From Janibacter anophelis NBRC 107843 (GTDB taxonomy: Bacteria; Actinomycetota; Actinomycetes; Actinomycetales; Dermatophilaceae), in assembly GCF_001570945.1 (NCBI RefSeq), contig NZ_BCSQ01000025.1:1-48386 (forward strand): a stretch of 48,386 nucleotides of DNA, read 5' to 3'. The notes below the pieces were generated by a model. The model made no database searches. It was not told the DNA's origin and saw only the letters and a list, made by a program, of their open reading frames with translations. A program made the position numbers and the translations under genes. This document shows positions 18,654-26,165 of this stretch, one piece after another. Each line of letters opens with the position of its first letter. Position 1 is the stretch's first letter.

Positions 18654-20654
18654 TCAGGCCAGGTTGACCGAGGTGTCCAGCTCCGTGACGGCGGCGGCGA
18701 ACTGGCTGCGGTAGAGCCTGGCGTAGGGGCCATCGGCAGCGAGCAGCCGCTCGTGCGAACCCTGCTCGACGATCCGCCCCGCCTCCATGACGAGGATGAG
18801 GTCCGCGTCGCGGATCGTCGACAGCCGGTGCGCGATGACGAAGCTGGTCCGGTCGCCGCGCAGCGCGGCCATCGCCTGCTGCACGAGCCGCTCGGTGCGG
18901 GTGTCGACCGAGCTCGTCGCCTCGTCGAGGATGAGCAGGCTCGGATCGGCGAGGAAGGCGCGGGCGATCGTCACCAGCTGCTTCTCGCCGGCGGAGATGT
19001 TGCCCCCTTCGTCGTCGAGGTGCGTGTCGTACCCGTCGGGCAGCGAGTGGACGAAGCGGTCGACATAGGTCGCCTCCGCGGCCGCCCGCACCTGCTCCCG
19101 GGTGGCACCGGGTCGCCCGTAGGCGATGTTGTCGCCGATCGTCCCCGCGAAGAGCCAGGTGTCCTGCAGGACCATGCCGGTCCGCGAGCGCAGCTCCTTG
19201 CGCGACATCCGCGTGATGTCGACGCCGTCGATGGTGATCCGGCCCGAGTCGAGCTCGTAGAAGCGCATGATGAGGTTGACCAGCGTCGTCTTGCCGGCAC
19301 CCGTCGGGCCGACGATCGCGACCATCTGACCGGGTTCGACGACCAGGTCGAGCCCCTCGATGAGCGGCCGCGCGGGGTCGTAGCTGAAGGAGACGTCCTC
19401 GAACTCCACCCGCCCGTGCCCCGCGCCGGCCACGGACGGCCCGCTCGGGTCGGCGACCTGCTCGGGCGCGTCGAGCACCTCGAAGACCCGCTCGGCCGAG
19501 GCCACGCCGGACTGCATGAGGTTGGCCATCGACGCGACCTGCGTGAGCGGCTGGGTGAACTGGCGCGAGTACTGGATGAAGGCCTGCACGTCACCGAGCG
19601 TCATCGTGCCGGAGGCGACCCGCAGGCCACCGACGACGGCGATGACGACGTAGTTGAGGTTCCCGACGAACATCATCGCGGGCATGATGATGCCGCTGAC
19701 GAACTGCGCGCCGAAGCCGGCCGCCCGCAGCTGCTCGTTGCGCTCGGCGAAGGCGGCGTCGACCTCGGCCTGCCGGCCGAAGACCTTGACGAGCGAGTGC
19801 CCGGTGTAGGTCTCCTCGATGACCGAGCTGAGCTCACCGGTGGACTTCCACTGCTGGATGAAGTGCCGCTGGCTGCGCTTGCCGATCGCCCCGGTGAGCA
19901 CGATCGAGATCGGGATGGTCACGAGCGCGATGATCGCGAGCAGCGGGGAGATCCACACCATCATCGAGACCATCGCGACGACGGTGACCAGGCTCGTCAG
20001 CAGCTGGCTGAGGGTCTGCTGCAGCGACTGCGCGACGTTGTCGATGTCATTGGTGACCCGGCTGAGCAGCTCACCGCGCGGCTGCTGGTCGAAGTACGGC
20101 AACGGCAGCCGGTGCAGCTTGGCCTCGACCTGGGCTCGCAGGTCGAAGACGACCTGGTTGACCGCGTGGACGATGACCCGCCCCTGCAGCCACGACAGCA
20201 CCGCGGCGACGACGTAGAGCCCGAGCGCGAGCAGCAGGATCCGGCCGATCGCGCCGAAGTCCATGCCCTGCCCGGGCACGAGGTACGGCATGGCCGCGAT
20301 CATGTCGGCCTGCCGGTCCTCCCCCGCCGATCGCAGCTGCTCGACGACCGTCGCGACCGGCACGCCGGCGGGCAGCTGCGCGCCGATCCAACCGGCGAAG
20401 ATCCGGTCGGTCGCGCGGGCGAGGACGAGCGGCCCGAGCGCGCTGAGCGCGACGGAGACGAGCGTCAGCGCGATCGCGGTGAGCACCCGGGTGCGCTCCG
20501 GCCGCAGCCGACCCACGAGGCGCTTCGCGGAGGGCCAGAAGTTCCTCGACTTCTCCCCCGGCGTCCCGACGTTCATCGGGCCACGACGCGGGCCGGAGCC
20601 GGGGCCGCGCCGGGCGGCGGCCGCCTTTTCCTCGGCGGTGGGCACCTCGCTCAT
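18654..20654 (-). CDS. ABC exporter half-transporter, canonical-ATPase-site partner
   Basis: The protein is about 666 aa: a polar N-terminal stretch (1-40), six predicted transmembrane helices and a nucleotide-binding domain. Walker A is GPTGAGKTT, Walker B is LLILDEATSSVD with the catalytic Glu, and the H-loop is VIAHRLSTI. The signature is degenerate, ISAGEKQ in place of LSGGQ. Paired with the upstream gene product it should form a heterodimeric multidrug/lipid-type exporter with one catalytic and one degenerate site. The ATG at 20654 overlaps the upstream stop (ATGA). The substrate cannot be told from sequence. Confidence 0.9.
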   Translation of the reverse strand: MSEVPTAEEKAAAARRGPGSGPRRGPMNVGTPGEKSRNFWPSAKRLVGRLRPERTRVLTAIALTLVSVALSALGPLVLARATDRIFAGWIGAQLPAGVPVATVVEQLRSAGEDRQADMIAAMPYLVPGQGMDFGAIGRILLLALGLYVVAAVLSWLQGRVIVHAVNQVVFDLRAQVEAKLHRLPLPYFDQQPRGELLSRVTNDIDNVAQSLQQTLSQLLTSLVTVVAMVSMMVWISPLLAIIALVTIPISIVLTGAIGKRSQRHFIQQWKSTGELSSVIEETYTGHSLVKVFGRQAEVDAAFAERNEQLRAAGFGAQFVSGIIMPAMMFVGNLNYVVIAVVGGLRVASGTMTLGDVQAFIQYSRQFTQPLTQVASMANLMQSGVASAERVFEVLDAPEQVADPSGPSVAGAGHGRVEFEDVSFSYDPARPLIEGLDLVVEPGQMVAIVGPTGAGKTTLVNLIMRFYELDSGRITIDGVDITRMSRKELRSRTGMVLQDTWLFAGTIGDNIAYGRPGATREQVRAAAEATYVDRFVHSLPDGYDTHLDDEGGNISAGEKQLVTIARAFLADPSLLILDEATSSVDTRTERLVQQAMAALRGDRTSFVIAHRLSTIRDADLILVMEAGRIVEQGSHERLLAADGPYARLYRSQFAAAVTELDTSVNLA

Positions 20655-22384
20655 GCCGCCTCCTCCCGCGCCGCCTGGCTCTCGACGATCTCGACATAGG
20701 TCGGGCAGGTCGCGAGCAGCTCCTCGTGCGTGCCGTCGCCGACGACCCGCCCGTCGTCGAGGACGACGATGTGGTCGGCGTCGACGATCGAGGAGACGCG
20801 TTGCGCGACGACGAGGACGACGCTGTCGGCCACGACGGGACGAAGGGCGGCGCGCAGCCGCGCGTCGGTCGTCAGGTCGAGCGCGGAGAAGGCGTCGTCG
20901 AGCAGGTAGATCGCCGGGCGTCGCACGAGGGCTCGGGCGATCGACAGCCGCTGCCGCTGCCCACCGGACAGGTTGGTCCCGCCCTGCGCGATCGGCGCGT
21001 CGAGCCCGGCGTCGAGCGCGCGGACGAAGTCCTCGACCTGCGCGATCCGCAGGGCCTCCCACAGCTCGTCGTCGCTCGCGTCGGGGCGCCCCTGGCGCAG
21101 GTTGGTCGCGATGGTGCCGGTGAAGAGGAAGGGCTTCTGCGGGACGACGGCGATGCTGCGCCACAGCTCGTCGGGGTCGAGCTCGCGCACGTCGACCCCA
21201 CCGACGAGCACCCGCCCGCCGGTCACGTCGTGCAGCCGCGGCACGAGGTCGAGCAGCGTCGTCTTGCCGGCGCCGGTCGAGCCGATGATCGCGGTCGTGC
21301 GCCCGGGCTCGGCGCGCAGGTCGACGTCGCACAGCACCGGCTCGTCGGCACCCGGGTAGGAGAACTCGACGTTCTCGAGGACGACGGACGGTCGTGCCTG
21401 CTCCATCGGCCGCGGGTGCGTCGGTGGCACGACGCTGGTCTCGGTCGAGAGCACCTCGTCGATGCGGCCGGCGGAGACCGCCGCCCGCGGCACCATCATC
21501 ATCATGAAGGTCGCCATCATCACCGACATGAGGATCTGCATGAGATAGGTCATGAAGGCGGTGAGCGCTCCGACCTGCATCTGCCCGGCCTCGACACGCT
21601 GCGCGCCGAACCACAGCACGGCGACCGTCGACGCGTTGAGGATGACCATGACGATCGGGAAGGCGAGCGACATCAGGCGCCCGACCGCGATCGCCGACCC
21701 GGTGTACTCCGTGTTGGCCAGCTCGAAACGCTCGCGCTCACTCCCTTCGCGCACGAAGGCACGCACGACCCGCACGCCGGTGATCTGCTCGCGCAGGATG
21801 CGATTGACCGTGTCGACGCTCGTCTGCATCCGGCGGAAGCTCGGGACCATCGCCCGGACCACCAGCCCCACCGAGACGGCGAGCAGCGGGACGGCGACGG
21901 CCACGAGCCAGCTGAGCCCGAGGTCCTCGCGCAGCGCCATGATGATGCCGCCGATCATCATCATCGGCGCGGTGACCATCATCGTCAGCGCCATGTTGGT
22001 GACCAGCTGCACCTGGGTGACGTCATTGGTCGTGCGCGAGATGAGCGTCGGGGCGCCGAACCGCGCGACCTCCTGCGCGCTGAAGCTGCCGACGCGGGAG
22101 AAGACCGCGGCCCGCAGCCGGGCGGCCATCGTCGCCGAGAGACCGGCGCCGATCCACGTCGCCGCGACCGTCGTGACGATCTGCACGACCGAGACCGCGA
22201 GCATGAACCCGCCGTGGCGCACGATGTAGTCGGTGTCGCCCGTGGCCACGCCGTTGTCGATGATCTCGCCGTTGAGGCTGGGCAGGTAGAGGGAGGCGAG
22301 GGTGGCGACCATCTGCAGGGCGAGCAGCGCCGCGACCCGACCACCCGTGCCGCTCAGGTGGCGGCGGACGAGGCGTGGTAGCAC
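20651..22384 (-). CDS. ABC exporter half-transporter, degenerate-site partner
   Basis: The protein is about 577 aa with a type IV exporter membrane domain and one nucleotide-binding domain. Walker A is GSTGAGKTT and the signature LSGGQRQR is canonical. Walker B ends LLDDAFSALD, with Asp where the catalytic Glu belongs, and the H-loop is VVAQRVSSI, with Gln for His. These losses complement the degenerate signature of the partner, so exactly one ATP site per heterodimer should hydrolyse. GTG at 22384 is chosen because AAGAAT lies 6 nt upstream (leaderless) and it removes a non-homologous N-terminus starting at 22429. Confidence 0.9.
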   Translation of the reverse strand: MLPRLVRRHLSGTGGRVAALLALQMVATLASLYLPSLNGEIIDNGVATGDTDYIVRHGGFMLAVSVVQIVTTVAATWIGAGLSATMAARLRAAVFSRVGSFSAQEVARFGAPTLISRTTNDVTQVQLVTNMALTMMVTAPMMMIGGIIMALREDLGLSWLVAVAVPLLAVSVGLVVRAMVPSFRRMQTSVDTVNRILREQITGVRVVRAFVREGSERERFELANTEYTGSAIAVGRLMSLAFPIVMVILNASTVAVLWFGAQRVEAGQMQVGALTAFMTYLMQILMSVMMATFMMMMVPRAAVSAGRIDEVLSTETSVVPPTHPRPMEQARPSVVLENVEFSYPGADEPVLCDVDLRAEPGRTTAIIGSTGAGKTTLLDLVPRLHDVTGGRVLVGGVDVRELDPDELWRSIAVVPQKPFLFTGTIATNLRQGRPDASDDELWEALRIAQVEDFVRALDAGLDAPIAQGGTNLSGGQRQRLSIARALVRRPAIYLLDDAFSALDLTTDARLRAALRPVVADSVVLVVAQRVSSIVDADHIVVLDDGRVVGDGTHEELLATCPTYVEIVESQAAREEAA

Positions 22385-22390
22385 CGGACG

Positions 22391-22396
22391 ATTCTT
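22391..22396 (-). promoter_or_regulatory. ABC operon -10 box, leaderless start
   Basis: On the minus strand AAGAAT is followed by 6 nt and the GTG at 22384. Confidence 0.45.
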
Positions 22397-22434
22397 GCAC
22401 CGTGCACGCATCTCCCCAACCGGTGACATTCACG

Positions 22435-22461
22435 CTGCCTGAGGCAGGTTGCGCAGCAACC
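22435..22461. terminator. Tandem short hairpins between the zinc-ribbon gene and the ABC operon
   Basis: A 13-nt near-palindrome (22435-22447) is followed by a perfect hairpin with 6-bp arms (22447-22452 and 22456-22461) and a 3-nt loop. They lie about 60 nt 3' of the zinc-ribbon gene and just upstream of the ABC promoter, so they may separate the two transcripts. Confidence 0.4.
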
Positions 22462-22517
22462 GTCTCGAAGGCAAACCCCTCCCCGGGCGGATGCGCGGTC
22501 AGGAGGGCGAAGGGAGG

Positions 22518-22802
22518 TCAGCGCCCGTAGCGGCCGTGGTCCCGGGCCTTCCAGCAGGCGTTGTGCCAGTGGCGCCGGTCGTCCGCTCCCCCGAGCCCGT
22601 CGTCCGGCCAGACGACCACGTGCGCGGTACCCGGCCGGATCTCGTGGGTGCAGCCGGGGCAGGTGTAGACCCGGGTCGAGGTCTGTCCGGTCAACTGCCG
22701 CACGATCCACGCCCGGCCCATCCAGGTCACTCGCGTCTGCGGAGCCCGACCGAGCGCGAGCGGTCGGTGCTCGTCGCGTCGGCGGCGATTGGCGCGAGGC
22801 AT
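22518..22802 (-). CDS. Small zinc-ribbon-like protein conserved in actinobacteria
   Basis: The protein is about 94 aa. A basic N-terminus (PRANRRRRDEHRP) precedes a likely zinc site: CPGC, then HVVVWPDDG and RRHWHNACWKARD. Similar small proteins occur widely in actinobacteria, often labelled 'ATP/GTP-binding protein' without support. The function is unknown; nucleic-acid binding would fit the basic, Zn-ribbon character. The ATG at 22802 has GACGAT 6 nt upstream (leaderless). A CGAAGGGAGG word sits at 22506-22515, just 3' of the stop codon. Confidence 0.7.
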   Translation of the reverse strand: MPRANRRRRDEHRPLALGRAPQTRVTWMGRAWIVRQLTGQTSTRVYTCPGCTHEIRPGTAHVVVWPDDGLGGADDRRHWHNACWKARDHGRYGR

Positions 22803-22808
22803 GTACCC

Positions 22809-22814
22809 ATCGTC
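22809..22814 (-). promoter_or_regulatory. Zinc-ribbon gene -10 box, leaderless start
   Basis: GACGAT lies 6 nt before the ATG. The same box, GACGATGGGT plus two bases before ATG, starts the cobalamin adenosyltransferase gene at 29973. Confidence 0.4.
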
Positions 22815-22872
22815 CCAGAGGAGTTGACGCAGGGTGCACCATGGGGCCGACGCCACCCGAGGAGGAGACCCC

Positions 22873-23436
22873 GTGACCGACTTGCTGTGGATCAGCCCGC
22901 TCGAGGCGCTCGCCGTCGCGATCGCCACCGTCGGCATGTACCTGTGCATGCTCGTGCTGGTGCGTGTCCTGGGTCAGCGGGTCCTGTCATCGATGTCGAG
23001 CTTCGACCTCGTGGCGGTCATCGCCTTCGGCTCGATCATCGGCCGGGCTGCGCTGGGCGAGATCCCCGTGCTGGCCGGCGGGTTCGTCGCCCTGACGACC
23101 CTCATCGCGATCCAAGGCGTCGTCGGCATCCTGCGCCAACGCGCCGGCGTGCAGCACGTCGTGGTCAACCCGCCGGTGCTGCTCATGGCCGGCCCGCACG
23201 TCATCGAGGAGCACATGCGCCGCTGCCACGTCCTGCCCGGCGAGTTGCAGTCCCGGCTGCGCCTGGCCGGCGTGCGGCACTTCGACGAGGTCGTGGCGGT
23301 GACCTTCGAGCCCTCGGGGACCATCAGCGTGCTGCGTCGCGGCGAGCGCGTCGACCCGATGCTGCTCAGCGGCGTGGTCGGGGCCGGGCAGGTGCCGCCG
23401 GAGATGCTCATCGCCCCGTCCGAGCGGCCCCACTGA
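22873..23436 (+). CDS. DUF421 (YetF-type) membrane protein
   Basis: The protein is about 187 aa. Three N-terminal transmembrane helices (about 8-25, 40-58, 62-82) are followed by a soluble domain. The DUF421 hallmark SSFDLVAVIAFGSIIGRAAL is clear, as is the later PPVLLMAG...EEHMRRCHV region. Family members are poorly understood; some in Bacillus act with spore or stress functions. GTG at 22873 has GGAGGAG 5 nt upstream and yields VTDLLWISPLEAL. It diverges from the zinc-ribbon gene. Confidence 0.83.
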   Translation: MTDLLWISPLEALAVAIATVGMYLCMLVLVRVLGQRVLSSMSSFDLVAVIAFGSIIGRAALGEIPVLAGGFVALTTLIAIQGVVGILRQRAGVQHVVVNPPVLLMAGPHVIEEHMRRCHVLPGELQSRLRLAGVRHFDEVVAVTFEPSGTISVLRRGERVDPMLLSGVVGAGQVPPEMLIAPSERPH

Positions 23437-23463
23437 GCCACCCGGCCCCGGGGTGTACACACA

Positions 23464-23520
23464 AGGGACTCCCGGTGCACCACGTGGCAGATCCAGCCAC
23501 GTAATGCCATAGGAGTCCCT
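23464..23520. terminator. Nested hairpin between convergent genes
   Basis: Outer 9-bp arms (23464-23472 and 23512-23520) enclose an inner 7-bp hairpin (23482-23488 and 23496-23502). It sits between the DUF421 stop and the dehydrogenase stop, so a bidirectional terminator is likely. Confidence 0.55.
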
Positions 23521-23534
23521 CCTGTGCACGGCTG

Positions 23535-24743
23535 TCAGTAGGCGCGGAAGCCCTCACCGGTCTTGCGGCCGAGCTTGCCGGCGCCGACGAGCTCCCGCAG
23601 CAGCGGGGCGGGGGTGAGCGACTCGTGCTCGAACTCGGCGAGCAGCTCCTCCTCGATGGCCAGGGCCACGTCGTTGCCGACGACGTCGAGCAGGGCGAAG
23701 GGACCCATCGGGTAGCCGTAGTGCTCGGTGATGGCGCTGTCGATCGTGTCGAGCTCCGCGCCCTCCTCGTGCGCCTTGATGGCGTCGTTGAGGTACGGGA
23801 AGAGCAGCGCGTTGACGATGAACCCGGACCGGTCGGCGCAGCGCACCGGCACCTTGCGGGTGCTGCGGCACAGGTCGAGGACGGTGTCGAGGACGTCCTG
23901 ACCGGTCGTCGGGTGGTTGATGACCTCGACCAGCTTCATCACCGGGGCGGGGTTGAAGAAGTGCATGCCGACGACGTCCTGCGGGCGCTTGGTCTGCGCG
24001 GCGAGGTCGGCGATGGACAGCGACGAGGTGGTCGTGGCGAGCACGGCGCCCGGCTTGCAGATGCGGTCGAGGTCGGCGAAGAGCTGGTTCTTGATGCCGA
24101 TCTCCTCGGCGATCGCCTCGACGACGATGTCGACGTCGCCCAGGGCCTCGCGCTGGGTGGCGCCGGTGAGGCGGCCGAGGATCGCGTCGGCGTCGCCCTG
24201 CTCGAGCCGGCCCTTGCTGACCTGGCGCGAGAGGTTCTTCTCGATCTTCGCCGCGACGGCGTCGACCTTGTCCTGGCTGCGGGCGATGTAGGTCACGGGG
24301 AACCCGTTGGCCGCGAAGACCTCGATCATGCCGGTGGCCATCGTGCCGGAGCCGACGACACCCACGGTCTTGATCGGTCGGGCGTCGCCATGGCCGGTGT
24401 CGGAGGGGGTCAGCTCGTCGGCGACGACCTCGCCACCCTCGTAGGTGTAGAAGCCCTTGCCCGCGGCCTGACCGGTGCGCCCCTCGGCGATGAGCCGCTC
24501 GATGGCCGGGTTGGGCTCGTGGCGCGGGTCACCGGTCTCGGCGAAGCGCGCAGCGAGCGAGTCGCGGACGGTCTCGAGGCCGAGCTCGTCGATGACGGCG
24601 AGCGGACCCCGGGGCAGGCCGCAGCCGAAGCGCATGCCGTTGTCGATGTCCTCGCGCGAGGCGTACTGCTCGTCGAACATCGAGGCGGCGTGGTTCAGGT
24701 ACGGGAAGACGAGGGCGTCTGCGAGGGCGCGGGAGTCTGACAT
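23535..24743 (-). CDS. 3-hydroxybutyryl/3-hydroxyacyl-CoA dehydrogenase with an extra N-terminal 3HCDH domain
   Basis: The protein is about 402 aa. The core (about 125-402) has the NAD-binding motif VGVVGSGTMATGM, EAIAEEIGIKNQLF, TTTSSLSI, GMHFFNPAPVMKLVE (catalytic His) and the C-terminal dimer domain (SGFIVNALLFPYLNDAI, GPFALLDVVGND). The first 110 residues repeat that C-terminal domain (ALVFPYLNHAA, GLPRGPLAVIDELG, TGQAAGKGFYTYEG). It should reduce acetoacetyl-CoA or oxidise 3-hydroxybutyryl-CoA, linking the thiolase to crotonyl-CoA. The ATG at 24743 lies 7 nt after GATAGT (leaderless). Confidence 0.88.
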   Translation of the reverse strand: MSDSRALADALVFPYLNHAASMFDEQYASREDIDNGMRFGCGLPRGPLAVIDELGLETVRDSLAARFAETGDPRHEPNPAIERLIAEGRTGQAAGKGFYTYEGGEVVADELTPSDTGHGDARPIKTVGVVGSGTMATGMIEVFAANGFPVTYIARSQDKVDAVAAKIEKNLSRQVSKGRLEQGDADAILGRLTGATQREALGDVDIVVEAIAEEIGIKNQLFADLDRICKPGAVLATTTSSLSIADLAAQTKRPQDVVGMHFFNPAPVMKLVEVINHPTTGQDVLDTVLDLCRSTRKVPVRCADRSGFIVNALLFPYLNDAIKAHEEGAELDTIDSAITEHYGYPMGPFALLDVVGNDVALAIEEELLAEFEHESLTPAPLLRELVGAGKLGRKTGEGFRAY

Positions 24744-24750
24744 GACAGGC

Positions 24751-24756
24751 ACTATC
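24751..24756 (-). promoter_or_regulatory. Hydroxybutyryl-CoA dehydrogenase -10 box, leaderless start
   Basis: On the minus strand GATAGT is followed by 7 nt and the ATG at 24743. Confidence 0.5.
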
Positions 24757-24836
24757 GCAGCCCTCCTGACCGGCTGGTAGGGGTTCGCGGCGTGACGGTC
24801 CGCACAGGGCGATCGCCCGGCAAAGCCATGTGCGCG

Positions 24837-24842
24837 TAGGGT
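24837..24842 (+). promoter_or_regulatory. nucS -10 box, leaderless start
   Basis: TAGGGT is followed by 7 nt and the GTG at 24850. No Shine-Dalgarno sequence is present. Confidence 0.55.
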
Positions 24843-24849
24843 CTGCGGG

Positions 24850-25545
24850 GTGCGAGTGGTGATTGCGACCTGCAGCGTCGACTACGAGGGGCGGCTGAAC
24901 GCCCACCTGCCCCTGGCGTCCCGTCTGCTCATCGTCAAGGCGGACGGCTCGGTCCTCGTGCACAGCGACGGGGGCTCGTACAAGCCGCTCAACTGGATGG
25001 CCCCGCCGTGCTCCATGGCGGAGGTCGAGCCGGACGAGGCCGAGGCCGCCGAGGGCGCGATCGCGGTGTGGAACGTCCAGCACGCCAAGTCCGAGGACCG
25101 CCTGCGGGTCAAGCTCCACGAGGTCCACCACGACTCCGCGCACGACCTGGGCGTCGACCCGGGTCTGGTCAAGGACGGCGTCGAGGCCCACCTGCAGCGT
25201 CTGCTCGCCGAGCACATCGAGACGTTGGGCGCGGGCTACACGCTGGTGCGTCGTGAGTACATGACCGCCATCGGTCCCGTGGACATCCTCGCCAAGGACG
25301 CGAAGGGGGTCAGCGTCGCCGTCGAGATCAAGCGCCGCGGTGAGATCGACGGCGTCGAGCAGCTGACCCGCTACCTCGAGCTGATGAACCGCGACCCGGC
25401 GCTGCGGCCGGTCACCGGCGTCTTCGCCGCCCAGGTCATCAAGCCGCAGGCGCGCACCCTCGCCGAGGACCGCGGCATCCGCTGCGTCACCCTCGACTAC
25501 GACGAGCTCAAGGGCATCGACACGAGCATGCACCGCCTCTTCTGA
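24850..25545 (+). CDS. nucS: Mismatch-specific endonuclease NucS
   Basis: NucS (EndoMS) cuts both strands at mismatches and replaces MutSL repair in actinobacteria. The protein is 231 aa, the usual length. The N-terminal DNA-binding domain starts [15 protein letters not shown]. The C-terminal RecB-like nuclease has GPVDILAKD (Asp about 145) and VAVEIKRRG (Glu about 159, Lys about 161). The last residues, DTSMHRLF, look like the sliding-clamp-binding tail. The start is GTG at 24850, leaderless. Its neighbours are unrelated metabolic genes. Confidence 0.95.
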   Translation: MRVVIATCSVDYEGRLNAHLPLASRLLIVKADGSVLVHSDGGSYKPLNWMAPPCSMAEVEPDEAEAAEGAIAVWNVQHAKSEDRLRVKLHEVHHDSAHDLGVDPGLVKDGVEAHLQRLLAEHIETLGAGYTLVRREYMTAIGPVDILAKDAKGVSVAVEIKRRGEIDGVEQLTRYLELMNRDPALRPVTGVFAAQVIKPQARTLAEDRGIRCVTLDYDELKGIDTSMHRLF

Positions 25546-25550
25546 GCGGC

Positions 25551-25871
25551 TCAGTCCAGCTCACGGCGGTCGAAGGGGGTCTCCCCCGCCGCGAGACCCG
25601 GCACCAGCACGACGACGGTCTCGCCGCGGTGCAGGTCGGCGATCGCGTGGAGGGCTGAGTGCGGTCCGGCCGCGTCGACCTCGGCCAGCTCCGGTTCGTC
25701 CTCGAGCGGCACGTCGAGCGCCGCGGCGACGTGCACCGCGACCTCGTCACCGGGTTCACGCACGACCGCGAGCACCCGCTCGCCGGCCAGGGACGCGGTG
25801 AGGTCACCGACCCCCTTCGCGTCGCGGGGTACCGGGGCGATCAGGAGCGTCGCCGGGCAGTGCAGGGCCAT
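25551..25871 (-). CDS. Small hypothetical protein, possibly a histidine-phosphatase relic
   Basis: The protein is about 106 aa. The segment HSALHAIADLHRGETVVVLVPG recalls the C-terminal part of histidine phosphatases, where an RHGE-type motif starts the fold, but the N-terminal RHG motif is absent. I do not recognise the family with confidence. The ATG at 25871 follows TACGAT by 6 nt (25878-25883), a leaderless start. The gene converges with nucS; the two stop codons sit in a short palindrome (25543-25555). Two CGAAGGG words fall inside it. Confidence 0.6.
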   Translation of the reverse strand: MALHCPATLLIAPVPRDAKGVGDLTASLAGERVLAVVREPGDEVAVHVAAALDVPLEDEPELAEVDAAGPHSALHAIADLHRGETVVVLVPGLAAGETPFDRRELD

Positions 25872-25889
25872 CCCGCCATCGTAGGCCGG

Positions 25890-26165
25890 TCACATGAGGG
25901 TCAGGGCCAGACCGATCGCGCACGGCACGGTGGTGACGATCGCGCCGAGACCGGCTCCCTTCGCCGAGGACGAAGGGAGGAGCAGCAGGACGCAACCCAC
26001 TCCGACGACCACGCCGATCGCGATCATGCCGGCGAGTGCTGCGTCGCCGAGCGTGATCGTGAGGACGGCGGTGAGCACGACCCACGCGATCGCCGCCACC
26101 GGGACGGCGACGACCGCGTGGACCCACGAGACACCACGCCGGGGCTGGACCCCGTGGCGGCTCAC
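25890..26165 (-). CDS. Small membrane protein co-translated with meaA
   Basis: The protein is 91 aa with three likely transmembrane segments (HAVVAVPVAAIAWVVLTAVL, AALAGMIAIGVVVGVGCVLLLL, GLGAIVTTVPCAIGLALTLM). A short loop between the second and third helices (PSSSAKGAG) is encoded by an inverted pair of CGAAGGG words. The GTG overlaps the meaA stop (GTGA), so it belongs to the same operon. The function is unknown. Confidence 0.65.
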   Translation of the reverse strand: MSRHGVQPRRGVSWVHAVVAVPVAAIAWVVLTAVLTITLGDAALAGMIAIGVVVGVGCVLLLLPSSSAKGAGLGAIVTTVPCAIGLALTLM

